Below are positions 46,332-53,973 of a stretch of 64,000 nucleotides of DNA, piece by piece. The stretch covers positions 1-64,000 of the forward strand of contig NZ_JAHZPC010000009.1 of assembly GCF_019929185.1 (NCBI RefSeq), in the 5' to 3' direction. How positions within the stretch are numbered: position 1 is the stretch's first letter; each line of letters starts with the position of its first letter. Source of the stretch: Streptococcus parasanguinis. GTDB lineage: Bacteria; Bacillota; Bacilli; Lactobacillales; Streptococcaceae. The notes under the pieces are model-generated. The model saw only the letters and a program-made list of their open reading frames with translations. It made no database searches and had not been told where the DNA came from. Both the position numbers and the translations under genes were made by a program.

Positions 46332-46368
46332 AACATTCCTCTGGTAGAGATAAGAGGAATGTTTTTGT
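46331..46368 (+). terminator. Terminator of the three-gene module
   Basis: A perfect 12-bp stem (46331-46342 with 46353-46364) running into a T-rich tract. Confidence 0.9.
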
Positions 46369-46405
46369 TTGCTCAAAAAACTTTTAAAAATGTGCTCATA
46401 AAATA

Positions 46406-46434
46406 TTGTAAGCGTTTACTTAGTGTGTTATAAT
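46406..46434 (+). promoter_or_regulatory. Zinc-ADH promoter with cre overlapping the -35
   Basis: TTGTAA (46406-46411), N17 and TATAAT (46429-46434). The cre TGTAAGCGTTTACT (46407-46420) covers the -35, so CcpA binding would block RNA polymerase. A TTCACAA half-site follows the -10. Confidence 0.8.
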
Positions 46435-46494
46435 ATTCACAAATAGACGAAAATAAAATGGTTTTATCAAACCAACAAAGAAAAGGAGTCGCTT

Positions 46495-47547
46495 ATGAAA
46501 GCTGCAACTTATGTATCTGCAGGCAATCTGCAACTGCTTGATCAACCAAAGCCAGTGATCAAAAACCCAACGGATGCCATTGTGCGTGTCTTGAAGACAA
46601 CCATCTGTGGGACAGACCTTCACATCCTAGGAGGAGATGTTCCGGCTTGTAAAGAAGGCACGATTTTAGGCCACGAAGGCATCGGGATCGTCGAAGAAGT
46701 CGGCGATGCAGTGAATAACTTCAAGGTGGGCGACAAGGTTATCATCTCTTGTGTCACAGCTTGTAATACCTGCTACTACTGTAAACGTAGTCTGCCTTCT
46801 CACTGTGAAGATGGTGGTTGGATTTTGGGTCACTTAATCAATGGGACCCAAGCAGAATATGTGCATATTCCACATGCGGATGGCAGTCTTTATCATGCGC
46901 CTGAAACTGTGGATGACGAAGCCTTGGTCATGCTCTCAGACATTCTCCCAACATCTTATGAAATCGGGGTGCTTCCATCTCATGTGAAACCAGGGGACAA
47001 TGTCTGTATCGTTGGAGCTGGTCCGATTGGCCTTGCGGCTCTTTTGACCGTTCAATTCTTCTCACCAGCTACGATTATCATGGTGGACTTATCTGAATCT
47101 CGTCTTGAAGCAGCTAAGAAATTTGGGGCAACTCACACCATCTGCTCCAGTGATATCGCTGAAATTAAGGCCTTTATCAATGATGTGACGGATGGTCGTG
47201 GTGTCGATATTTCAATGGAATGTGTGGGTTATCCTGCTACCTTTGATGTCTGCCAAAACGTCATCTCTGTCGGTGGTCATATTGCCAATGTCGGTGTTCA
47301 CGGAAAACCAGTTAGCTTTAATTTGGACGAATTGTGGATCAAGAACATTACCCTCAACACCGGTCTTGTCAATGCTAATACCACTGAAATGTTGCTCAAT
47401 GTCTTGAAATCAGGCAAGATCGATGCAACCAAGCTCATTACCCACCACTTCAAACTTTCAGAGGCAGAGAAGGCATACGAAATCTTCAAACATGCTGGCG
47501 AAAACAATGCGCTTAAGGTCATTATCGAAAATGACATTAGTCAATGA
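46495..47547 (+). CDS. Zinc-dependent alcohol dehydrogenase (medium-chain family)
   Basis: This 350-residue oxidoreductase has catalytic zinc ligands Cys38 and the His60-Glu61 pair, structural zinc cysteines Cys90, Cys93, Cys96 and Cys104, and the NAD-binding GAGPIGLAAL motif (about residue 175). The substrate is uncertain: short alcohols, 2,3-butanediol or threonine-like compounds are all possible in this family. It is a single gene under a cre-controlled promoter and ends in a terminator. Confidence 0.9.
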   Translation: MKAATYVSAGNLQLLDQPKPVIKNPTDAIVRVLKTTICGTDLHILGGDVPACKEGTILGHEGIGIVEEVGDAVNNFKVGDKVIISCVTACNTCYYCKRSLPSHCEDGGWILGHLINGTQAEYVHIPHADGSLYHAPETVDDEALVMLSDILPTSYEIGVLPSHVKPGDNVCIVGAGPIGLAALLTVQFFSPATIIMVDLSESRLEAAKKFGATHTICSSDIAEIKAFINDVTDGRGVDISMECVGYPATFDVCQNVISVGGHIANVGVHGKPVSFNLDELWIKNITLNTGLVNANTTEMLLNVLKSGKIDATKLITHHFKLSEAEKAYEIFKHAGENNALKVIIENDISQ

Positions 47548-47583
47548 AAGGTTAACTAATCTTTGTTCATAGTTTTTTTAGTA

Positions 47584-47614
47584 GGGCTGGGAGGTAACTT
47601 CTAGCCCTTTTTCA
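47584..47614 (+). terminator. Terminator after the zinc-ADH gene
   Basis: AGGGCT pairs with AGCCCT around a GAGG/CTTC-containing core, followed by TTTTT. Confidence 0.75.
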
Positions 47615-47626
47615 GAGGATTAAGAG

Positions 47627-48538
47627 ATGAGAGATATAAAAAGTGAAATTGGGGAAAAACTAAGACGATTAAGAGAAGAAAAGGGGTTGACGAGAGAAGT
47701 ACTTTGTAACGATGAAAGTGAATTAACAGTTCGTCAGTTAGTACGTATTGAAAAGGGGGAGTCTTTGCCTAGCTTAAAAAAATTAGAATATATTGCGAAT
47801 ATGCTGGGTATTCCAGTATCGAATATTGTAGATCATGATAAAGCGGTGTTACCTCGTAGATATCTAGAGTTGAAATTTCTAGTTACTCATTTTATGACAT
47901 ATGGGGATGAAGAACGGATAAGACTAAAGGAATCCTATTTTGATGAGATTTACGAATCGTATTTTGAAGATTTACCAGAAGAGGAACAAGTTGCTATTGA
48001 AGCTGTAGATGCAGCGTTAAATGTTTTTTCAACTGAGAAAGCTGAATATGGAGAAAATTTGATTGAGGAATATTTTGGGCAATTGATGACTAAAAAAGAA
48101 TTTTCTCAAAATGATCTATTAATCATCAAATTATTTTTGTTCAAGTGTCTCGCGAGAGCCAAGGATAAAAGAGATGCCATGATTTTAGTTGATAAAATGA
48201 TTGCAACCAAAGATTCATCTGATAAAACGAGCCTATATTTAATAACCAGAAATTTGATAGCGATGACTTCTATCTTATATCAAGATGAAGATTATGAACA
48301 GTTGGGTCCATATATAGATGAATTGGATAAATTGGTACAAGAAACTCAATATTTTCAACAACAGCCGGGTATAGATATGATGAAAGGAACCTATGCATTC
48401 TACGTGGAAAAAGATATAGAAAAAGCAAAAGTATTTTATCACCAAGCGATGGTTTGTGCTCATTCATTTGGCGAATTTGATCTTGAAAATAAAATAAAAA
48501 AAGAAATGGAAAAACATATAAAAATAAAATGGACATGA
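47627..48538 (+). CDS. XRE/TPR transcriptional regulator of the RRNPP (peptide-sensing) type
   Basis: The 303-residue protein has an N-terminal XRE helix-turn-helix (about 8-65: GEKLRRLREEKGLTREVLC, then SELTVRQLVRIEKGESLPSLKKLEYIANMLGI). The C-terminal part, about 80-300, is all-helical with TPR-like pairs. This is the layout of RRNPP regulators such as PlcR, Rgg and TprA, which bind short imported peptides. The N-terminus looks most like TprA-type proteins. Directly downstream lie a 16-residue hydrophobic peptide ORF, an exported cysteine peptide and a thioredoxin-like lipoprotein. The gene is visibly AT-rich. Its stop codon is embedded in a 20-bp perfect terminator stem. Confidence 0.82.
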   Translation: MRDIKSEIGEKLRRLREEKGLTREVLCNDESELTVRQLVRIEKGESLPSLKKLEYIANMLGIPVSNIVDHDKAVLPRRYLELKFLVTHFMTYGDEERIRLKESYFDEIYESYFEDLPEEEQVAIEAVDAALNVFSTEKAEYGENLIEEYFGQLMTKKEFSQNDLLIIKLFLFKCLARAKDKRDAMILVDKMIATKDSSDKTSLYLITRNLIAMTSILYQDEDYEQLGPYIDELDKLVQETQYFQQQPGIDMMKGTYAFYVEKDIEKAKVFYHQAMVCAHSFGEFDLENKIKKEMEKHIKIKWT

Positions 48539-48566
48539 CATTTATGTCATGTCCATTTTATTTTTA
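48521..48566 (+). terminator. 20-bp perfect hairpin terminator of the regulator gene
   Basis: Bases 48521-48540 are the exact reverse complement of 48545-48564, with a four-base loop; A- and T-rich ends make it bidirectional. It separates the regulator from the peptide gene, so the latter needs its own promoter. Confidence 0.9.
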
Positions 48567-48612
48567 AAGTGATACTATTACTATCGAAAGCGAATAAAGG
48601 AGGATAAGCCAG

Positions 48613-48663
48613 ATGTTGGGAGTAATTGTAACTGTACTATCTTTAGTATTTTTAGTTGATTAA
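48613..48663 (+). CDS. 16-residue hydrophobic peptide, candidate pheromone
   Basis: The ORF encodes MLGVIVTVLSLVFLVD behind a strong ribosome-binding site (AAAGGAGG, 10 bases before the ATG). The peptide is almost wholly hydrophobic with a single acidic end, comparable in size to short hydrophobic pheromones such as ComS or SHP precursors. Placement immediately after an RRNPP-like regulator supports a signalling role. A small membrane peptide or a leader peptide are alternatives. Its stop codon lies in a 12-bp hairpin. Confidence 0.6.
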   Translation: MLGVIVTVLSLVFLVD

Positions 48664-48672
48664 AAATACTAA
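48643..48672 (+). other. Hairpin at the end of the peptide ORF
   Basis: TTAGTATTTTTA (48643-48654) is the exact reverse complement of 48661-48672, with a six-base loop. It overlaps the peptide stop codon and precedes the exported-peptide gene. It has no long T-run, so it may be an attenuator or mRNA-processing element. Confidence 0.7.
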
Positions 48673-48701
48673 TTTAACAATTAAGTAGAGAAGGTGATGA
48701 T

Positions 48702-49025
48702 ATGAAAAATATTAAAAAAATGATACTTCTTTCGATTATAGGATTCTCCTTAATAGGATCTTTTGTATCTCCAGTTAGTGCCAATGCTATAAAGCCCATT
48801 GAAGCAACAATTTCACGGGACCGTGGTGTTTGTGGAGATATGAATAAAAACAGTACAACCTATAAGCGCTATTGTCTCAAAGATGGTAATGCTTCAGCTC
48901 ATTTGACTCAACGACAAATAGATTGTATTTGGTCTTTGTTTGGAGTTGCTGTGTCCCCAGCTGGTGGGTGGGTATCTGTAATTAGAGAACTTGGTAACGT
49001 AGCGTACAAGTGCTATAATGTATGA
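48702..49025 (+). CDS. Sec-exported four-cysteine peptide, bacteriocin-like
   Basis: The 107-residue precursor has a typical Sec signal peptide (1-27, cleavage after VSA). The mature part of about 80 residues has four cysteines (44, 58, 75, 104), enough for two disulfides. It also has a hydrophobic glycine-containing segment (about 76-94, IWSLFGVAVSPAGGW) that could insert in membranes. It follows the candidate pheromone by 38 bases and precedes a thioredoxin-like lipoprotein that could form its disulfides. No double-glycine leader or dedicated ABC exporter is present. I do not recognise a named family; a bacteriocin role is inferred from architecture. The ribosome-binding site is GAGAAGG. 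Confidence 0.7.
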   Translation: MKNIKKMILLSIIGFSLIGSFVSPVSANAIKPIEATISRDRGVCGDMNKNSTTYKRYCLKDGNASAHLTQRQIDCIWSLFGVAVSPAGGWVSVIRELGNVAYKCYNV

Positions 49026-49060
49026 TTAAAAGGAAATAGTTTATAAGATTACGTTAAAAT

Positions 49061-49070
49061 AATCCTCCTT
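49061..49070 (+). other. Anti-Shine-Dalgarno-like sequence before the thioredoxin-like gene
   Basis: ATCCTCCTTT is exactly complementary to the AAAGGAGGAT ribosome-binding site of the peptide ORF (48596-48605) and resembles the 3' end of 16S rRNA. It may allow long-range pairing in a shared mRNA, or be chance. Confidence 0.4.
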
Positions 49071-49099
49071 TGTTTGTTATTATTAATATGGTTCGTGAA

Positions 49100-49594
49100 A
49101 TGAATTTTAAGAAATTTAGTAAATTAATGCTAGGTATTATTCTTCTATGCCAGTTAAATGCTTGTGTTTTATCATCAGGATTGGCTGATAAAGAAAATTT
49201 ACAATTAACAAAAGTTGAAATCGATAAAGATTATGAATTAAAAATGAAAAGATTGTATCGCTCTATAGTAACAAATTATACAAAAGTAAGTGCTGGAAAT
49301 ATCATAGATAGAAATTTAAAAAATAACAGTTTTGTATATATAGGCAGAGAATCTTGTCCATTTTGTAGAGAGTTTGTGCCAATGTTAAATGAGCTTTTAT
49401 TAAAGTCAAATAACAAAGTCTACTATTTAGATACTGAGTCAGATTCAAAAAATCCTAGAATACAGGAGTTTTATCAAAAATTTAGTATAGATGGAGTACC
49501 TGCTTTGTTATATTTTAAAAAAGATGGGGCATACGAAATATTACATGAAGATGATGTTTTATCTGAGTGGATTAATAAAATGATAGAAAATTAA
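49100..49594 (+). CDS. Thioredoxin-like lipoprotein, probable disulfide oxidoreductase of the module
   Basis: The protein of 164 residues has a lipoprotein signal (lipobox QLNAC, Cys22) and a thioredoxin fold domain with active site CPFC (Cys86, Cys89) and the cis-proline segment DGVPALLYF. It would sit on the outer face of the membrane. Its likely job is to form or repair disulfides in the exported four-cysteine peptide, in the manner of accessory thioredoxin-like proteins found with pediocin-type bacteriocins. The start is uncertain: ATGs at 49088 and 49100 both lack a good ribosome-binding site. The gene is markedly AT-rich. Confidence 0.8.
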   Translation: MNFKKFSKLMLGIILLCQLNACVLSSGLADKENLQLTKVEIDKDYELKMKRLYRSIVTNYTKVSAGNIIDRNLKNNSFVYIGRESCPFCREFVPMLNELLLKSNNKVYYLDTESDSKNPRIQEFYQKFSIDGVPALLYFKKDGAYEILHEDDVLSEWINKMIEN

Positions 49595-49631
49595 TATCAT
49601 ATATAAATTTATAATTTTCACTTCATATTGC

Positions 49632-49682
49632 TTGTAAATAACCTATTATAGTCTTATAATATAAGTGCAGAAAACGATTACA
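49632..49682 (+). promoter_or_regulatory. Promoter and cre of the 49703 gene
   Basis: TTGTAA (49632-49637), N17 and TATAAT (49655-49660). A cre AGAAAACGATTACA (49669-49682) lies just downstream of the -10, where CcpA would act as a roadblock. Confidence 0.75.
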
Positions 49683-49702
49683 TAATAGAAAGGTGTGATC
49701 TT

Positions 49703-50089
49703 ATGAAAGGCTTTCGTTACCATCATGAATTCTGGATGGACTTCCATTTCTGGCTCTTGGTCTTGCTTTTAGCAGCTGTAGCTTTGATGATGCAGGCTCC
49801 GCTTTCGGTAGTTAGCCTAGCTTATCTTGCTTTTGTAGGGATTTTGATTCTGTTGCAGGTCTTTCAACCGCCTGTATCGACACGTCAGTACCCAGAAGGT
49901 AGCTACCATTTCAATTGGAACTTCTACCGGGATACCCGACTGTATATCGATCTCTTTTTATTATCACGTCTCTTGGCAGGGCCAATTGTTTCGTCAGATG
50001 TGCTCTATTGGATCTTGCTTGGTGCCGTCGTCGGCTCTATTGGCTTTGTATTTGTCGTAAAGGAAAAAGCGACTCAAAAGATGGCTTAG
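49703..50089 (+). CDS. Small membrane protein of unknown function (128 residues)
   Basis: The protein has about four hydrophobic helices (residues 17-33, 36-56, 82-96, 100-118) separated by a short loop with aromatic and charged residues. No family is recognised. It has its own cre-controlled promoter and a terminator, and its base composition is normal for the window. It is therefore probably not part of the AT-rich bacteriocin-like module, and belongs to the carbon-source-regulated genes next to the sialic acid operon. Confidence 0.75.
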   Translation: MKGFRYHHEFWMDFHFWLLVLLLAAVALMMQAPLSVVSLAYLAFVGILILLQVFQPPVSTRQYPEGSYHFNWNFYRDTRLYIDLFLLSRLLAGPIVSSDVLYWILLGAVVGSIGFVFVVKEKATQKMA

Positions 50090-50105
50090 GGAATCACCAT
50101 GTCCT

Positions 50106-50139
50106 AGATCTCTGAAACTAGTTTCAGAGATCTTTTTAT
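50106..50139 (+). terminator. Terminator before the nan operon
   Basis: A 12-bp perfect stem (50107-50118 with 50121-50132) followed by a T-run. Confidence 0.9.
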
Positions 50140-50183
50140 TTTTGCCTAAAATGTGAAACTATAATCCAATTGCACGATTAATA

Positions 50184-50212
50184 TTGTAAGCGCTTTAAAA
50201 ATAGATTATAAT
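50184..50212 (+). promoter_or_regulatory. nan operon promoter with cre over the -35
   Basis: TTGTAA (50184-50189), N17 and TATAAT (50207-50212). The cre TTGTAAGCGCTTTAA (50184-50198) includes the -35. This is the same design as the zinc-ADH promoter at 46406. Confidence 0.82.
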
Positions 50213-50259
50213 CAATTTACAAGTACTCGAGTTGCCTTATTATCAAAGGAGAAGGAGTT

Positions 50260-50958
50260 ATGTCAAAGATTACAAAAGATGAACTGATTGAACAAATCAA
50301 AGACGGCATCATTGTTTCTTGTCAAGCTCTCCCTCATGAACCGCTCTATACAGAAGCAGGAGGAGTCATTCCTCTCTTGGTCAAAGCGGCTGAACAGGGT
50401 GGAGCTGTCGGAATCCGAGCCAATAGTGTCCGGGATATCAAGGAAATCAAGGAAGTGACCAAGTTACCAATTATTGGGATTATCAAACGTGATTACCCAC
50501 CTGAAGAACCCTTTATCACGGCTACTATGAAAGAAGTCGATGAGCTGGCAGCTTTGGATATCGCGGTCATTGCGCTTGATTGTACCAAACGTCCGCGTCA
50601 TGATGGTCTTTCGATTAGTGACTTTATCCATCAAGTCAAAGAGAAATATCCTGACCAACTCTTGATGGCTGATATTTCGACTCTGGAAGAAGGATTGACA
50701 GCTGTCGAAGCGGGAGTGGACTTTGTCGGAACAACCCTTTCAGGATATACGGACTACAGTCCGAAGGTTGATGGTCCAGATTTTGAACTGATCCATAGTC
50801 TCTGCCAAGCAGGAGTGGATGTCATCGCAGAAGGTAAGATCCACTATCCGGATCAGGCCAAGAAAATCCATGATCTCGGGGTTCGCGGGATCGTTGTAGG
50901 CGGCGCCATTACCCGACCAAAAGAGATCACCGAGCGCTTTGTCGCAGCCTTAAAATGA
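50260..50958 (+). CDS. nanE: N-acetylmannosamine-6-phosphate 2-epimerase
   Basis: It converts ManNAc 6-phosphate to GlcNAc 6-phosphate in sialic acid breakdown. The 232-residue TIM barrel has the [13 protein letters not shown] segment, the catalytic-lysine region ALDCTKRPR and [11 protein letters not shown]. It is the first gene of the operon, with GGAG before the ATG. Together with NanA and NanK it completes entry of sialic acid into amino-sugar metabolism. Confidence 0.95.
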   Translation: MSKITKDELIEQIKDGIIVSCQALPHEPLYTEAGGVIPLLVKAAEQGGAVGIRANSVRDIKEIKEVTKLPIIGIIKRDYPPEEPFITATMKEVDELAALDIAVIALDCTKRPRHDGLSISDFIHQVKEKYPDQLLMADISTLEEGLTAVEAGVDFVGTTLSGYTDYSPKVDGPDFELIHSLCQAGVDVIAEGKIHYPDQAKKIHDLGVRGIVVGGAITRPKEITERFVAALK

Positions 50959-51119
50959 GAAAACAAAACAGTAGATTGAAGGAGGAGGAGACCGAATAGA
51001 GAGTAGTCGAATTCATTTAATGAGAATGTTTCAGTGAAGGATAACGATGAAGATTTCAAGAAGGAAGTCATATTTGCTTAACTTTCTGCAACATAAATCT
51101 AGTGTAAAAGGAGAAATAG

Positions 51120-51572
51120 ATGATATTTGATGATTTAATAAACATAAAATTGTACAAAGGGATTCATCCTAATCTGGATCAAGCGATTGATTTTCTCTAT
51201 GAACACCGGAAAGATTCTTTTGAGCTAGGGAGATATGATATCGACGGTGACAAGGTCTTTCTCGTTGTCCAAGAAAACACCCTTAACAAAGATGAAAATG
51301 ATCGCTTTGAACATCATCGCCGTTATGCCGACCTTCATTTATTAGTTGAAGGACATGAATTTTCTAGCTACGGTTCCCGTATCCTAGATGAAGCTATTCC
51401 ATTTGATGAAGCAAGTGATATTGGCTTTGTTCATTGTGAGAAATTCTATCCACTTCATTTGGGCTATCATAATTTTGCAGTCTTCTTCCCTGGTGAACCT
51501 CACCAACCAAATGGCTATTCAGGTCAGGAAGAAATAGTCAGAAAGTATCTATTCAAAATTGCGATTGATTAG
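51120..51572 (+). CDS. YhcH/YjgK/YiaL family protein (NanQ-like anomerase)
   Basis: This 150-residue cupin-fold protein of the DUF386 family has HHRRYADLHLLVEG and a metal-site-like region HLGYHNFAVFFPGEPHQP. E. coli members found with nan genes (NanQ) speed up sialic acid anomerisation. An equivalent role fits this position between nanE and satA. The 161-base gap before it holds only a short AT-rich stretch and no convincing gene. Confidence 0.88.
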   Translation: MIFDDLINIKLYKGIHPNLDQAIDFLYEHRKDSFELGRYDIDGDKVFLVVQENTLNKDENDRFEHHRRYADLHLLVEGHEFSSYGSRILDEAIPFDEASDIGFVHCEKFYPLHLGYHNFAVFFPGEPHQPNGYSGQEEIVRKYLFKIAID

Positions 51573-51685
51573 ATATGTCAAATAGAAAATGGAGGAGATA
51601 AGCGATATAGTTAGTTTTTTCGGAGAAGTTAAGGCTTCAAAGCACTGATTACATATTTTGTATTAAAAATAGAAAGAGGAAAACA

Positions 51686-53035
51686 ATGAAAAATAGTAAG
51701 AAAATTCTTTTCGCTTTGGTTCTCGCGTTATTCGCATTGTTTGTCACTGCATGTTCATCTTCAAAAAATGATGCAGAAGGAAGTAATAAATCTGGAGAAT
51801 TATCTGGTGAAATTGTAATGTGGCACTCATTTACTCAGGGACCTCGGTTAGAAAGTATTCAAAAATCAGCTGATGAGTTCATGAAGAAGCATCCAAAAGT
51901 TAAAATTAAAATTGAAACCTTCTCGTGGAATGACTTTTATACAAAATGGACAACAGGTTTAGCGAATGGCAATGTTCCAGATATTAGTACAGCATTACCA
52001 AACCAAGTTATGGAAATGGTCAATTCAGATGCTTTAGTTCCATTGAATGATTCTGTTAAGAAAATCGGAGAAGATAAATTTAATAAAACAGCATTAGATG
52101 AAGCGAAGGTTGATGGCAATTTTTATTCCGTTCCTTTGTATTCACATGCTCAGGTCATGTGGGTTCGCACTGATTTATTGAAACAATATAATATTGAAGT
52201 TCCAAAAACATGGGACCAGTTGTATGAAGCTTCTAAAAAATTAAAAGAAAATGGAGTTTATGGATTGTCTGTTCCTTTTGGGACAAATGATTTGATGGGG
52301 ACACGCTTCTTGAATTTCTACGTACGAAGCGGTGGTGGAAGTCTGTTGACAAAAGATTTGAAAGCTAACTTGACAAGCAAATTGGCTCAAGATGGAATTA
52401 AATATTGGGTGAAAATGTACAAGGAATTTTCTCCTAAAGATTCATTGAACTTTAATGTCTTGCAACAAGCTACTTTGTTCTATCAAGGAAAGACAGCCTT
52501 TGACTTTAACTCAGGATTCCATATTGGTGGTATCCAAGCAAATAGTCCTCAACTAATTGATGCGATTGATGCTTATCCGATTCCAAAAGTAAAAGAATCA
52601 GATAAAGATTATGGTATTGAAACTTCTAATATTCCATTGGTAGTTTGGAAGAATTCAAAACATCCAGAAGTAGCGAAGGCATTCTTAGAATCTTTGTATG
52701 AAAAGAAAGACTACATTCGTTTCTTGGATTCAACTCCTGTTGGAATGTTGCCTGCCATCAAAGGAATTAGCGATGATCCAGCCTATAAAGATAATGACAT
52801 CCGTAAGAAATTCCAACATGCAGAAGAAGTTATTACAAAAGCAGCAGAAAAAGGTACAGCTATTGGATATGAAAATGGTCCAAGTGTTCAAGCTGGAATG
52901 TTAACAAACCAACATATCATTGAACAAATGTTCCAAGATATTATTACAAATGGTAAAGATCCAATGGAGGCTGCTAAGGATGCAGAAAAACAATTGAATG
53001 ATTTATTTGAAACTGTAGCAGTTGATGTTAAATAA
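51686..53035 (+). CDS. satA: Sialic acid ABC transporter, substrate-binding lipoprotein
   Basis: This 449-residue family 1 extracellular solute-binding protein has a lipoprotein signal (FVTAC, Cys23) and sugar-binding folds typical of the MalE cluster. It captures sialic acid outside the cell and delivers it to SatBC. Assignment rests on location inside the nan operon, as in the pneumococcal satABC system. A terminator-like hairpin follows its stop codon, which would raise its level over the permeases. Confidence 0.9.
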   Translation: MKNSKKILFALVLALFALFVTACSSSKNDAEGSNKSGELSGEIVMWHSFTQGPRLESIQKSADEFMKKHPKVKIKIETFSWNDFYTKWTTGLANGNVPDISTALPNQVMEMVNSDALVPLNDSVKKIGEDKFNKTALDEAKVDGNFYSVPLYSHAQVMWVRTDLLKQYNIEVPKTWDQLYEASKKLKENGVYGLSVPFGTNDLMGTRFLNFYVRSGGGSLLTKDLKANLTSKLAQDGIKYWVKMYKEFSPKDSLNFNVLQQATLFYQGKTAFDFNSGFHIGGIQANSPQLIDAIDAYPIPKVKESDKDYGIETSNIPLVVWKNSKHPEVAKAFLESLYEKKDYIRFLDSTPVGMLPAIKGISDDPAYKDNDIRKKFQHAEEVITKAAEKGTAIGYENGPSVQAGMLTNQHIIEQMFQDIITNGKDPMEAAKDAEKQLNDLFETVAVDVK

Positions 53036-53041
53036 TGATAG

Positions 53042-53072
53042 CAGAGGCTACAATTATGTGGCCTCTGTTTTT
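53042..53072 (+). terminator. Intra-operon terminator between satA and satB
   Basis: An 11-base stem (53042-53052 with 53057-53067) with a four-base loop, followed by five Ts. Confidence 0.85.
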
Positions 53073-53088
53073 AGAGAGGAATAAGCAT

Positions 53089-53973
53089 ATGGTCAAAAAT
53101 AGAAATTTGACTCGATGGGTGTTTGTATTACCTGCTATTATCATTGTTGGACTATTATTTGTTTATCCATTTTTCTCCAGCATCTATTTTAGCTTTACAA
53201 ACAAACATTTGATCATGCCAAGGTATAAATTTGTAGGATTGGCAAACTATAAAGCAGTTTTATCGGACCCTAATTTCTACAATGCCTTCTTTAATTCCCT
53301 TAAGTGGACAGTCTTTTCTCTTTTGGGACAAGTGCTTGTTGGTTTTGTATTAGCACTTGCATTGCATAGAGTAAGACGCTTTAAGAAGTTATATAGGACA
53401 TTGTTGATTGTTCCTTGGGCGTTCCCAACTATTGTCATTGCCTTTTCTTGGCAATGGATCTTAAATGGAGTATATGGTTATCTACCTAACTTGATTGTGA
53501 AATTAGGACTGATGAATCACGTCCCTGGATTTTTGACAGAAAGTACGTGGGCTTTCATCTGTTTAGTGTTTATTAATATTTGGTTTGGTGCCCCTATGAT
53601 CATGGTCAATGTTCTATCTGCCTTACAAACGGTTCCGGAAGAACAGTTTGAAGCCGCTAGGATAGACGGAGCTTCCAGTTGGCAAGTTTTTCGATTTGTA
53701 ATTTTACCTCATATTAAAGTAGTAGTCGGATTACTTGTTGTACTGAGAACAGTATGGATCTTTAATAACTTTGATATTATTTATCTGATTACTGGTGGTG
53801 GCCCTTCAAACGCAACAACAACATTGCCAATATTTGCATATAATCTCGGTTGGGGAACAAAACTTCTTGGGCGTGCCTCAGCGGTAACAGTCTTGCTATT
53901 TATTTTCTTATTGGCAGTATGTTTCATTTACTTTGGAGTTATCAGTAAATGGGAGAAGGAGGGTAGAAAATGA
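53089..53973 (+). CDS. satB: Sialic acid ABC transporter permease 1
   Basis: The 294-residue protein has six predicted membrane helices and the EAA loop (EEQFEAARIDGASSWQVFRFVILPHIK) that contacts the ATPase. The start is MVKNRNL after GAGAGGAA; the open frame upstream reads through the hairpin. No ATPase gene is in the operon, so a shared ATPase such as MsmK encoded elsewhere is expected. Confidence 0.92.
   Translation: MVKNRNLTRWVFVLPAIIIVGLLFVYPFFSSIYFSFTNKHLIMPRYKFVGLANYKAVLSDPNFYNAFFNSLKWTVFSLLGQVLVGFVLALALHRVRRFKKLYRTLLIVPWAFPTIVIAFSWQWILNGVYGYLPNLIVKLGLMNHVPGFLTESTWAFICLVFINIWFGAPMIMVNVLSALQTVPEEQFEAARIDGASSWQVFRFVILPHIKVVVGLLVVLRTVWIFNNFDIIYLITGGGPSNATTTLPIFAYNLGWGTKLLGRASAVTVLLFIFLLAVCFIYFGVISKWEKEGRK

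Noticed and set aside
51047..51130. 27-codon frame with GAAGG upstream in the nanE-nanQ gap
   Set aside because: It overlaps the next gene's start, has no recognisable features, and could occur by chance.
51591..51650. 19-codon frame before satA
   Set aside because: The ATG lies within a GGAGG-like sequence, so it has no ribosome-binding site of its own.
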